Of a stretch of 11,808 nucleotides of DNA, positions 1-6,282 are shown in pieces. Each line of letters begins with the position of its first letter. The stretch's first letter is position 1. Below the pieces are notes generated by a model. It had not been told where the DNA came from. It did no database searches and worked only from the letters and a program-made list of their open reading frames with translations. The translations under genes and the position numbers were made by a program. This DNA comes from Ktedonobacterales bacterium (GTDB lineage: Bacteria > Chloroflexota > Ktedonobacteria > Ktedonobacterales > JADMIN01), in contig JANWHL010000227.1 of the NCBI GenBank assembly GCA_025450405.1, forward strand, positions 1 through 11,808. The letters are read 5' to 3'.

Positions 1-188
1 TCAGCATGGGGCGGGACGATCGTGGTTGGAACCTGGCTCCGTGCGAGCATGCGGTAGCGGCCATCCACCATGCCCAGGAGGGCCACCTTGGTGAACACCG
101 ATCCGCAGTCCACAACCAGCAGCGACCGGGTGGTTGGCGGCGATCCCGACCCCGTCGTCCGCTGCTGTGTCCCGATGGCGCTGCCCAC
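1..188 (-). CDS. MutL-family (glutamate mutase L-like) ATPase, N-terminal fragment
   Basis: Only the first 62 codons are in the window; the gene runs off the left edge. After about 19 polar residues comes LLVVDCGSVFTKVALLG, followed by DGRYRMLARSQVPTT and then IVPPHA. The D-C-G-S-x-x-T-K pattern is the phosphate-1 loop of ASKHA-fold ATPases, and the following Arg/Gln...PTT stretch fits the MutL/GlmL family. Members of that family are encoded near coenzyme-B12-dependent mutases in some bacteria and are thought to act as ATP-dependent accessory or reactivating factors. No mutase subunit is visible here. The GTG at 188 was chosen because GGAGGAG lies 6 nt upstream; an in-frame GTG at 203 directly follows a TGA and would sit on that ribosome site. 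The gene lies 95 bp downstream of the zinc-ribbon gene on the same strand, so the two may be co-transcribed. Family assignment rests on the N-terminal motif alone; another ASKHA ATPase is possible. Confidence 0.72.
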   Translation of the reverse strand, partial: MGSAIGTQQRTTGSGSPPTTRSLLVVDCGSVFTKVALLGMVDGRYRMLARSQVPTTIVPPHA

Positions 189-194
189 TCTCCG

Positions 195-201
195 CTCCTC
201 C
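195..201 (-). promoter_or_regulatory. Shine-Dalgarno site of the MutL-like gene
   Basis: The minus strand reads GGAGGAG here, 6 nt before the GTG at 188. It is the strongest ribosome site in the left part of the window. It decides the start, because the alternative GTG at 203 would lie on top of it. Confidence 0.7.
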
Positions 202-283
202 ACTCACCACACGCCCGTCACGGTCCGCCACCGCACAACTCCGGCGCCGCTTCTAACGCTCCCGCAACGCCTACTTGGTTCGG

Positions 284-2368
284 CTACTTGCGCCCCCAGA
301 GGCGTTTGCGCTTGCCGCCCGCCGCTTTCTTGCCGCCCCCCGGTGAATGGCCTTGCGGCGGCCGTGGCGCGCCGCCCACGGGATGATCATAGTCGTAGCC
401 GAAGCGCGCCGGCCTCTCGCGGCCCTCGTCACTGAAACGGTCGGCGTAGTGCCCCGCCAGGTCGTCCTCATAGTCCCCGCCCGCGCCGGGGTCCATAGCC
501 CCCATGCCAGCCATATTCGCCATGTTATAGGGATCGTCCGGTCCAATGCCACCAGCATAGGGATCCGGTCCGGCGTAGTCGCCGCCGCCATACTCGATGG
601 GCGCCTCTATCAGAGCGGCGGGGTCGTCTGGCGGCCACGCCGCGTCCATCGGCGCGGGTCCCGGCATCGCGGGGTCGCGGGGATAGGCCGCGCCCGGATA
701 CCCATTCCCTGGTAGCGATCCATCTGACCAGTCCACCGCCGGCGTGGGACTCGGCCAGGCACCAGGCACCGCCGCATCTCTCCGCGCATCGCCACCCTCG
801 CGCAGCCAGGGGGGGAGATCGGTCTGAGGCAGAGGCGGTCGGTCCAGTACCCCCGCGGCGCCACCAGCGGCGCCATCGCCCCGCAGCCACGGAGGCAGAT
901 TGCCGTCGTCCACCAACGACGCGGCCGAGAACGCGTCTGGCCCGCCGGCGAAAGGAGCCGGCCCGCCGGCAATCGCGGTCGGCATGCTCGCGGCGCCGCC
1001 ATCGGGCCAGGCCCCGCTTGACGGACTCTGAGCCACCTGAGTCGGGACGTCCCAGCCACCCATGGAACTGAAAGCGGGCGGGGGCGACGCCGGACCCTGA
1101 ACCGCCCATGGGGGCACAGCGTCTGGATCGATAAGGTCGGACGCGGAGAAAGCCACGCCCTGGCCAGGCGCGGATGGGCGCGCCGCTGGTGACCCCTGTC
1201 CGAGCGGATTGTAACTCGGCGCGGGCAGCGCCCCAGCTCCTGGGCCGACGCTTCCCGCGGGCCCGCCGCCGGCACCGCGCATCCACTCGGGCACCGCGGC
1301 GTCGTCGAAGAGGCGCTGTGCTGGCAGTGCTCCCGGCGCGCCGGTCCAAGGCGCGGGCACGGGCGGCATGGGTTCCAGCCGGGGCACCTGCGCCGCGGAG
1401 TAGACCTGATTCAGCCACGGTGGAAGCGGCTCCTCGGTCTCTGGCGCGGCCAGCCACTGCGAGACAGCCCCCGATCCGGACGAATGCGGATCTTGAGGCG
1501 ACGGCGCGGCGGGCTCCTCCTCGCGCATCCAGGCCGGCAGGGAGCGCTCGTCGATGAGCGTATTGGCGGCCATACCTTGAGTTCCCATGGCGCTCATTGG
1601 CGCGGCCGGAGCTTGCGGAGCGGCCGGGCCGCCAAGCCAGTTTGGCAATGACGCCGACTCAAGAAGCGACTGGGCGGCCATGTGGTCAGACGGGCCGCGG
1701 CCAGGATAGGGCGCACCGGAGCGCGCATCGCCTCCAAACGCCGACGCGCTCGCGACGTTACCAGGGTCGGAGAAGCCGCCACCATAAGCCGGAGCCCCAT
1801 TTGGCGCGCCGGGATAGCCCGTTGGCGCGGAATCCGCTCCCTGGCCGGAACCGCGGAGCCAATCCGGGAGCGCCGCTTCGTCAAAGAGCGCGGCCGCCGA
1901 CATGCTGGGCGCCAGGCCAGGGCTGGCACCCGGCGCGGGTGCGCCAACCGGCGCGTAGCCATTGCCCGGCACGTAACCATTGCCTGGCACGGAGCCATTG
2001 CCCGGCGCGGGTGCGCCACCCCATCCAGCGGGAGTGGCCGCGCGCGGCGCGGCCTGGTCCCAGCCGCCACCATCCGGAGCGCCACCCGCGCCACCGGACG
2101 TGATCCAGCTCGGTAGGGCGTCTTCGCTGAGCAGTGAACCAGCCGTAAACGCCGGCTGTCGGGGAACGGCCTGAGGCGCCGGGCCGGGCACGCCGCCACG
2201 CGCCGCCTGCGTTTCCGCCCGCAATGCCTGCAACCACGGCGGCAAATTTCCGCCGTCTGGCTCCTCCACCACTCCCCCCGCCACGGACATGACCAGCGGA
2301 GCCCCACACCGCGGGCAGACTGAGGTCCCGAGCGGGGATAATTGCCCACAGCGGGTGCAGGTCGTCAC
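284..2368 (-). CDS. Zinc-ribbon protein with ten LPxW repeats in a Pro/Gly/Ala-rich region
   Basis: Counting from the GTG at 2368, this protein has 694 residues. A zinc ribbon sits at the very N-terminus, with Cys at 4, 7, 18 and 21 (CTRC...CPRC). The rest is Pro/Gly/Ala-rich and probably disordered. It is punctuated by ten copies of a short motif, [LV]-P-x-W-[LMIA], at about residues 42, 85, 167, 241, 277, 315, 359, 418, 491 and 518. Fuller copies read roughly [LF]-[FILV]-[DSE]-[DE]-x-x-[LV]-P-x-W-[LM]-R-G. The C-terminus is acidic with Tyr and Gly, then strongly basic (GGKKAAGGKRKR). There is no signal peptide or membrane segment, so it is probably cytoplasmic. I do not recognise a characterised family. 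The regular motif suggests repeated docking sites, which is inference. The start at 2368 has GTGAGG 6 nt upstream; GTG 2380 and GTG 2422 are alternatives. The longest reading frame begins with a TTG at 2557 that lies inside the -35 box of the probable promoter, so that start is unlikely. Confidence 0.8.
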   Translation of the reverse strand: MTTCTRCGQLSPLGTSVCPRCGAPLVMSVAGGVVEEPDGGNLPPWLQALRAETQAARGGVPGPAPQAVPRQPAFTAGSLLSEDALPSWITSGGAGGAPDGGGWDQAAPRAATPAGWGGAPAPGNGSVPGNGYVPGNGYAPVGAPAPGASPGLAPSMSAAALFDEAALPDWLRGSGQGADSAPTGYPGAPNGAPAYGGGFSDPGNVASASAFGGDARSGAPYPGRGPSDHMAAQSLLESASLPNWLGGPAAPQAPAAPMSAMGTQGMAANTLIDERSLPAWMREEEPAAPSPQDPHSSGSGAVSQWLAAPETEEPLPPWLNQVYSAAQVPRLEPMPPVPAPWTGAPGALPAQRLFDDAAVPEWMRGAGGGPAGSVGPGAGALPAPSYNPLGQGSPAARPSAPGQGVAFSASDLIDPDAVPPWAVQGPASPPPAFSSMGGWDVPTQVAQSPSSGAWPDGGAASMPTAIAGGPAPFAGGPDAFSAASLVDDGNLPPWLRGDGAAGGAAGVLDRPPLPQTDLPPWLREGGDARRDAAVPGAWPSPTPAVDWSDGSLPGNGYPGAAYPRDPAMPGPAPMDAAWPPDDPAALIEAPIEYGGGDYAGPDPYAGGIGPDDPYNMANMAGMGAMDPGAGGDYEDDLAGHYADRFSDEGRERPARFGYDYDHPVGGAPRPPQGHSPGGGKKAAGGKRKRLWGRK
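1929..2018. repeat. 18-bp tandem repeat inside the zinc-ribbon gene
   Basis: Three near-identical 18-bp units begin at 1959, 1977 and 1995, each starting CCATTGCC on the plus strand. They encode a (S/Y)-(V/A)-P-G-N-G type hexapeptide. An exact 18-bp copy of CCCGGCGCGGGTGCGCCA occurs on each side, at 1929-1946 and 2001-2018, 72 bp (four units) apart. The units keep the reading frame. The pattern looks like expansion by replication slippage or unequal exchange within a disordered linker. Confidence 0.75.
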
Positions 2369-2374
2369 GGGCAA

Positions 2375-2380
2375 CCTCAC
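2375..2380 (-). promoter_or_regulatory. Shine-Dalgarno site for the zinc-ribbon gene
   Basis: The minus strand reads GTGAGG, 6 nt before the GTG at 2368. This is a moderate match to the consensus. It supports 2368 over the GTG at 2380, which has no clear site in front of it. Confidence 0.5.
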
Positions 2381-2528
2381 TTTCGCGGCGGCCGCACCAC
2401 GGCACAACGCGCGCGATGTCACGGCTAGAGCCGCCGGATCATGGAACCTAGAGATGGAAACCAGAGGGGGAGAAGTGCGCGCGTAAGAGTCGGATCGCAA
2501 CGTATCAGAATCGGAACGGACGGTGCCC

Positions 2529-2557
2529 AGTGTATCACCGCGCCCAGCCGATGGCAA
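2529..2557 (-). promoter_or_regulatory. Promoter of the zinc-ribbon gene, with extended -10
   Basis: On the minus strand TTGCCA (2552-2557) is followed after exactly 17 bp by TACACT (2529-2534). TGA sits directly before the -10, giving a TGN extended -10. Transcription would start near 2522, leaving a leader of about 150 nt before the GTG at 2368. This is a sequence match only. Confidence 0.65.
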
Positions 2558-2732
2558 CCACGCTAGCCCAAATCACGGGTGGTAGACGCCTGGTCGTTCG
2601 CGCGCAGACGCGCCGCGGCGCGGGCGCGTGACTTCTCTACGGCTCTGAATCGTCTACGGGAGTGGGGGCGCGGGGACATTCCCTGAGCGCGAGTGTCCGG
2701 TCCCCAGGGCCGGGTTGGTGTGTTGTCACGCG

Positions 2733-2739
2733 AAGAGGA
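2733..2739 (+). promoter_or_regulatory. Shine-Dalgarno site of the DUF92 gene
   Basis: AAGAGGA lies 6 nt before the ATG at 2746. It decides the start against an in-frame ATG at 2662, which has no such site and would add 28 residues that do not look like this family. Confidence 0.65.
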
Positions 2740-2745
2740 CCGGGA

Positions 2746-3603
2746 ATGGGCAACGTGTGGAGGCGAACAATCTTGGCCGCCGCTCTGAGCGCGGGCGTTG
2801 GCTATGCCGGCCACCGCCGTGCGGCGCTCACACTGGGCGGGGCGGCGGGCGCGGTGGTGGTTGGCACGAGCGTGACCGGCGCTGGTGGTTGGAGGTGGGG
2901 CATCGCGATGATCTATTTCTTTGCCTCGTCCAGCTTGCTTTCGCGTCTCGCGTCAGAGCGCAAGCAGCGCGCGGCCGCTGACAAATTCGCGAAAGGCTCG
3001 CGGCGGGATTTTGGTCAGGCGCTGGCGAATGGCGGCGTGGCCGCCGCGCTCGCGCTTGCGCGACGGACGCCATCTGGCGCCCGCCACACGGAGACCACGG
3101 AAGCCGCGTTCGTTGGTGCACTGGCGGCCGCCACGGCTGATACGTGGGCGACGGAGGTGGGCACGCTCAGCCCGCGCGCGCCACGTCTCATTACCACCGG
3201 GCGCCTGGTCACGCCCGGGACCTCAGGAGGCATCACGGCGCTTGGACTCGCCGCCACAGTGGCCGGCGCCACCAGCCTAGGCGTGGTCATGGCCGCTGCG
3301 CGCGGACACCCGCGCCACGGCGGCCAGCCAAACACGGCAAACACGGCCCGGCGTGCCAGGCTCGTCCTTGCCGGGCTGGCCGGAGGGCTCGCGGGTTCGC
3401 TGGCGGATAGCCTTCTTGGCGCGCTCGCGCAGGCCATGTATTGGTGCCCGCGTTGCGAAGTCGAAACCGAGCGCCGCGTGCACCGCTGTGGCACGCCGAC
3501 CAAGTACCGGCGTGGGCTGCGCTGGCTCGACAACGACGCCGTGAACACGGCTTGCTCAGCCGTCGGCGCGATCGTGGGCGCGGCAAGCAACCAGTGGCGT
3601 TGA
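2746..3603 (+). CDS. DUF92 family integral membrane protein
   Basis: 285 residues, the usual size for the family. Hydrophobic segments lie at about 8-25, 28-45, 51-68, 92-106, 120-133, 160-185 and 206-232. Family signatures are present: a basic loop with RRDFGQALANGG (86-97), ATADTWATEVGTLS (129-142), PRLITTGR...PGTSGGIT (146-164), GSLADSLLGA (217-226), a CxxC...H-R-C cluster at 234-248, and WLDNDAVN (260-267). The plant VTE6 protein of this family, with cyanobacterial homologues, is a phytyl-phosphate kinase for phytol recycling. Many bacterial members have no known role, so a polyprenyl- or isoprenoid-phosphate substrate here is only a guess. The gene is divergent from the zinc-ribbon gene and convergent with the small ParA-linked gene, so it is probably transcribed alone. 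The start is set by AAGAGGA 6 nt upstream. Confidence 0.88.
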   Translation: MGNVWRRTILAAALSAGVGYAGHRRAALTLGGAAGAVVVGTSVTGAGGWRWGIAMIYFFASSSLLSRLASERKQRAAADKFAKGSRRDFGQALANGGVAAALALARRTPSGARHTETTEAAFVGALAAATADTWATEVGTLSPRAPRLITTGRLVTPGTSGGITALGLAATVAGATSLGVVMAAARGHPRHGGQPNTANTARRARLVLAGLAGGLAGSLADSLLGALAQAMYWCPRCEVETERRVHRCGTPTKYRRGLRWLDNDAVNTACSAVGAIVGAASNQWR

Positions 3604-3655
3604 CCGCGGGCGGGCGGTTCGCCGTGCGGTTCGTGCGACTGCGCTTGACGACGCG

Positions 3656-4159
3656 TCACACGCGCGCGAAGGCCTTCCCGTGATCACTCCGCGCCCGCAC
3701 CTGGTCGAGAATCAGGCTGATGAGCCGGTCCCGATCAGACCATCGTGCGGAAATGCGCGCCGGGTCCAGGCGATGACCGCGAATGAGGCGATGCAGCGCG
3801 GGTACGTCCATCTCACCAAGCCGTGCCCGCAACCGGGCCTCGCCGTCGACCCGCAAGACGCTAAACAGATCGAGCGTCGCCACCACGTCCGCGCTTTCGG
3901 TCCGCGGCTTGTCGGGGGGCGCCTTTGCGGCCCTGCCACCCGATGTCACGGGCCTGCTGGGGGCGAACAGACCGCTGTCCTCCGCCAGCGCCCGTACACG
4001 CTTCCCGAACGGCGCGTCTCGCTCGACCTGATCCGCCAGCACACGCAGGAACGCCGCGACGGCGGCGATGTCTGGGCTGACGGACGCCGCGCCGTCTGGT
4101 GCGTGGCTTTCCGCGCGTGCGGCGGGCGCGCGCCGTTTTCTCTCGCTACCGTTTGACAT
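3656..4159 (-). CDS. Helical protein of unknown function coupled to ParA
   Basis: 167 residues. The gene starts inside the end of parA with a 14-nt overlap (ATG at 4157-4159; parA stop at 4146-4148), so translation is probably coupled. GGGAG lies 10 nt upstream of the ATG. The N-terminus (1-28) is basic and probably disordered. Residues 29-65 predict as amphipathic helices (DIAAVAAFLRVLADQVERD). Residues 66-92 form a Pro/Lys/Ser linker. Residues 93-160 form a second helical domain with LDLFSVLRVDGEARLRARL, then LHRLIRGHRLDPARISARW and DRLISLILDQVRAR. The L-D-P...R-W...R-L-I pattern recalls small SAP- or Rho_N-like helix-loop-helix nucleic-acid-binding folds, but I cannot confirm that. It shows neither a ParB nuclease domain nor an obvious helix-turn-helix. 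A role as partner, adaptor or cargo receptor of the ParA is inferred from position. Confidence 0.75.
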   Translation of the reverse strand: MSNGSERKRRAPAARAESHAPDGAASVSPDIAAVAAFLRVLADQVERDAPFGKRVRALAEDSGLFAPSRPVTSGGRAAKAPPDKPRTESADVVATLDLFSVLRVDGEARLRARLGEMDVPALHRLIRGHRLDPARISARWSDRDRLISLILDQVRARSDHGKAFARV

Positions 4160-5009
4160 GAACTTGGTACTCCCGCGCCAGCGCGCTCAGTTCGTCATAC
4201 GGACCGCCGTTGCCATATTTCTGGATGAGCGTGTTGACGGGCGCGGAGACGTTTGCCGCCTCCGCGATGCGCGTGGATTCGGGGATGATCGTCTCGAACA
4301 CGATGGGAAAGCGGCGGTCCACGAAATCGTCTCGCAACCGACGCAGCATTTCGGTGTGGAGGAGGGTGTGCGCGCGCATCTTTGAGATCACGATGCCCAG
4401 CGCCCGGATGTTGCGGCGCGTGGCGCGCGCGAAGTGTTCGATGCGGTCCAGGATCGGCGGAATGCCGAGCACCGAGAGGATGTCGGGCACCACCGGGATC
4501 AGATACGAGTCCGAAAACGCGAGGCCATTGAGCGTGACGATGCCTAGCGAGGGGGGGCAGTCAATCAGCACATGGTCATAGTACGGGAGAAAGTCCGCCA
4601 GCGCGTCGCGCAGGATGAAGATCGGGCCGCGCTGAAAGCTCTCGAAATCAGTCAACTGGGTAACGCGGTCCTGAATCTTGATCAACCCCAGGCTGGATGG
4701 AAGCAAATCGAGCCCATCCACGCCGCCGCCCACGTTGGAGACATTGCGGACGATGGCCGTGTCCGCGTTGAATTGACGGCTGCCTTTCAGGTGGTCGGCG
4801 AACAACTGGTAAAGCGTCTGGCCCGCCTCGTCGCGCGCCTTCCATTCAAGCTCGGGGATGAGGCACACCGTCGCGTTGGTCTGGGGATCCAGGTCGATGA
4901 CCAGCACACGCGAGCGATGCTCGATGGCCAGGAAATGCGCCAGGGCGACCGTGAGCGTGGTTTTGCCCACGCCGCCCTTGAGATTAATGACACTGGTGAC
5001 GATGGGCAT
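4146..5009 (-). CDS. parA: ParA/MinD-type ATPase
   Basis: 287 residues. The deviant Walker A is KGGVGKTT at 11-18, with the signature lysine at 11 that marks ParA/MinD/Soj dimerising ATPases. Walker A' is VLVIDLDPQTNAT (35-47) and Walker B is HVLIDCPPSLG (146-156). Further family signatures are LLPSSLGL (102-109), IPVVPDILSVLGI (171-183) and a C-terminal FETIIPESTRIAEAAN (238-253). Family members dimerise on ATP, bind DNA or membrane non-specifically, and position chromosomes, plasmids or protein cargo. There is no N-terminal helix-turn-helix, which fits a Soj-like chromosomal or cargo-positioning ParA rather than a P1-type plasmid ParA. The ATG at 5009 has AGAAGGA 7 nt upstream. An in-frame extension to 5402 is rejected because it crosses the promoter at 5067-5095. 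No ParB gene or parS-like cluster is visible. The next gene overlaps by 14 nt and is the likely partner. Confidence 0.92.
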   Translation of the reverse strand: MPIVTSVINLKGGVGKTTLTVALAHFLAIEHRSRVLVIDLDPQTNATVCLIPELEWKARDEAGQTLYQLFADHLKGSRQFNADTAIVRNVSNVGGGVDGLDLLPSSLGLIKIQDRVTQLTDFESFQRGPIFILRDALADFLPYYDHVLIDCPPSLGIVTLNGLAFSDSYLIPVVPDILSVLGIPPILDRIEHFARATRRNIRALGIVISKMRAHTLLHTEMLRRLRDDFVDRRFPIVFETIIPESTRIAEAANVSAPVNTLIQKYGNGGPYDELSALAREYQVHVKR

Positions 5010-5066
5010 ACGGGCATCCTTCTGGCCCGCCGGCGCGCCATGCGGCCGGTCAACACGGGCGCGCGT

Positions 5067-5095
5067 ATTATACAAGCGCCCTCCGCAACCAGCAA
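5067..5095 (-). promoter_or_regulatory. Promoter of parA
   Basis: On the minus strand TTGCTG (5090-5095) is followed after 17 bp by a perfect TATAAT (5067-5072). Transcription would start near 5060, about 50 nt before the parA ATG. This is the best consensus -10 in the window. Confidence 0.72.
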
Positions 5096-5107
5096 GGGGC
5101 CATTTGC

Positions 5108-5127
5108 GGCTAGCCCTGATGCGCATC
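5108..5127. repeat. Two adjacent palindromes between divergent promoters
   Basis: GGCTAGCC (5108-5115) and GATGCGCATC (5118-5127) are both perfect palindromes, separated by 2 bp. They lie between the -35 of parA and the -10 of the hydrolase gene. The second is centred almost midway between the two predicted transcription starts. They could be operator half-sites for a shared regulator. Short palindromes also arise by chance in GC-rich DNA. Confidence 0.35.
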
Positions 5128-5170
5128 GCCAGTCCCTGCGCCGGTATGAGAGCGGGCGGCGCGCGCGGAG

Positions 5171-5179
5171 TGTTATACT
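5171..5179 (+). promoter_or_regulatory. Extended -10 promoter of the hydrolase-DinB pair
   Basis: TGT followed by TATACT (5174-5179) makes a TGN extended -10. No recognisable -35 lies at 16-18 bp, which is acceptable for extended -10 promoters. Transcription would start near 5186, about 70 nt before the ATG at 5258. Confidence 0.55.
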
Positions 5180-5257
5180 CGCGTGGGGCCATCGGCGTAC
5201 GACTGTGTGGCCCACCACATCTACCAACACACGCACGAATCTGGAGCGAGGAAGACC

Positions 5258-6280
5258 ATGCGGCTCGTGACCTATGTGGCGCCTGGTGCGGACGGATCGC
5301 CGGGCGATGAGCGCGCGGGGCTCCTGCGCGACGATGCGCTTCTGGATCTCGGCCGACTCGGCGAGTGGGCCCGGCGCGAGGGAGCCATCCCCTCCGCGGC
5401 ACCGGCTCTCCCCACCTCCGTGTTGGCGCTTCTGCGCCTCGGGGCGGAGGGGATGGCGGCGGCGCGGGCCGCTCTCGACGCCGCCGGGCGCGCGCGGCCC
5501 GATGACCTGGCCGCGGAGACGGGCCTGCGACACGCGTGGGCGGATGTGCGTCCGCGCACGCCCGTGCCCAATCCGCCCAGTCTCCGCGACTTCTACGTCT
5601 TCGAGCAACACGTGCGTGCGGCGCGCGCGCGCCGTGGGGTGGGGATGATCCCAGAGTGGTACGAGATTGCGGTCTTCTATTTCTCGAACACGTCTGAGCT
5701 CTACGGCACCGATGAGCCGGTCCGCTACCCGCGCCAAAGCCACGAGGTGGACTTTGAGCTGGAGATGGCCGCGGTCATTGGGCGCGAGGGCCGCGACATC
5801 TCCGCCGAGGAGGCGCCCGACTTTATCGCCGGCTACATGGTGATGAACGACTGGAGCGCGCGCGACCTCTGGCGCCAGGAGCAGCCACTGAACATGGGTC
5901 CGGCCAAAGGCAAAGACTTCGGCACCTCGCTCGGGCCAGCCCTGGTCACACCGGACGAGCTGGCCGACAAACGCGTTGGCTCGGGCAAAGACGAGCGCTA
6001 TGACCTCGCGATGACCGGGCGCATCAACGGGGACCAATTGACCGCCGACAACGCGCGGAACATGTATTATGGCTTCCCACAGATGATCGAGCGCGCCTCG
6101 CGCGACGTGCGCCTCCGACCCGGCGACGTCATCGGATCTGGGACCTGTGCGACTGGCTGCATTCTGGAGCTCGGCACGGAGCGACACCGCTGGCTCCTGC
6201 CGGGTGACGTGGTGGAGATGGAGATCGAGCGCCTAGGGGTGCTGCGGAATACGCTCGCCGGTCCGGCGGAGGAGCGCTGA
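5258..6280 (+). CDS. Fumarylacetoacetate hydrolase family protein
   Basis: 340 residues. The N-terminal half is a variable cap domain and the catalytic FAH fold starts near 105. The active-site stretch is DFYVFEQHV (111-119), which reproduces the D-F-Y-x4-H spacing of true fumarylacetoacetase, where Asp helps bind metal and His is the general base. The other metal ligands fit E167 and E169 in DFELEMAAVIG, and D198 in MNDWSARD. KGKDFGTSLGP (217-227) matches the substrate/phosphate-side loop, and GSGTCATGC (293-301) takes the place of the usual GT-x-GP region. The likely reaction is cleavage of a C-C bond in a beta-diketo acid such as fumarylacetoacetate or fumarylpyruvate. Other ring-cleavage hydratases or decarboxylases of the family remain possible. 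The start has GAGGA 5 nt upstream; an earlier ATG at 5183 coincides with the predicted transcription start. The next gene begins 2 nt after the stop. Confidence 0.88.
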   Translation: MRLVTYVAPGADGSPGDERAGLLRDDALLDLGRLGEWARREGAIPSAAPALPTSVLALLRLGAEGMAAARAALDAAGRARPDDLAAETGLRHAWADVRPRTPVPNPPSLRDFYVFEQHVRAARARRGVGMIPEWYEIAVFYFSNTSELYGTDEPVRYPRQSHEVDFELEMAAVIGREGRDISAEEAPDFIAGYMVMNDWSARDLWRQEQPLNMGPAKGKDFGTSLGPALVTPDELADKRVGSGKDERYDLAMTGRINGDQLTADNARNMYYGFPQMIERASRDVRLRPGDVIGSGTCATGCILELGTERHRWLLPGDVVEMEIERLGVLRNTLAGPAEER

Positions 6281-6282
6281 CG

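Larger units (their letters stand above)
2369..2745. other. Divergent intergenic region between zinc-ribbon and DUF92 genes
   Basis: These 377 bp hold no convincing gene. They contain the minus-strand promoter at 2529-2557 and about 150 nt of probable leader for the zinc-ribbon gene. Inside that leader is a direct repeat, TCGGATCG at 2490-2497 and TCGGAACG at 2511-2518, spaced 21 bp. Towards the DUF92 side is an inverted repeat, GGGGAC at 2672-2677 with GTCCCC at 2700-2705, plus an inner alternative GGACA/TGTCC pairing at 2674-2678 and 2694-2698. I found no good -35/-10 pair for the DUF92 gene. Confidence 0.6.

Noticed and set aside
2369..2557. 63-residue N-terminal extension of the zinc-ribbon protein from a TTG at 2557
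   Set aside because: The TTG is part of the predicted -35 box and the zinc ribbon begins naturally at 2368, with a ribosome site.
2672..2705. Inverted repeat GGGGAC/GTCCCC upstream of the DUF92 gene as a riboswitch or attenuator
   Set aside because: Only 6 bp with a 22-nt loop, no conserved riboswitch features and no following U-tract; kept only as a note in the intergenic entry.
3604..3658. Possible terminator between the convergent DUF92 and ParA-linked genes
   Set aside because: Only short stems exist (TGACG/CGTCA at 3646-3658 and a 4-bp GGCG/CGCC), with no U-tract.
4787..6187. 466-codon open frame on the minus strand across the parA/hydrolase junction
   Set aside because: It is antisense to the clearly coding hydrolase gene and shares bases with parA in another frame; the protein matches no family and is Arg-rich, as expected of a GC-rich shadow frame.
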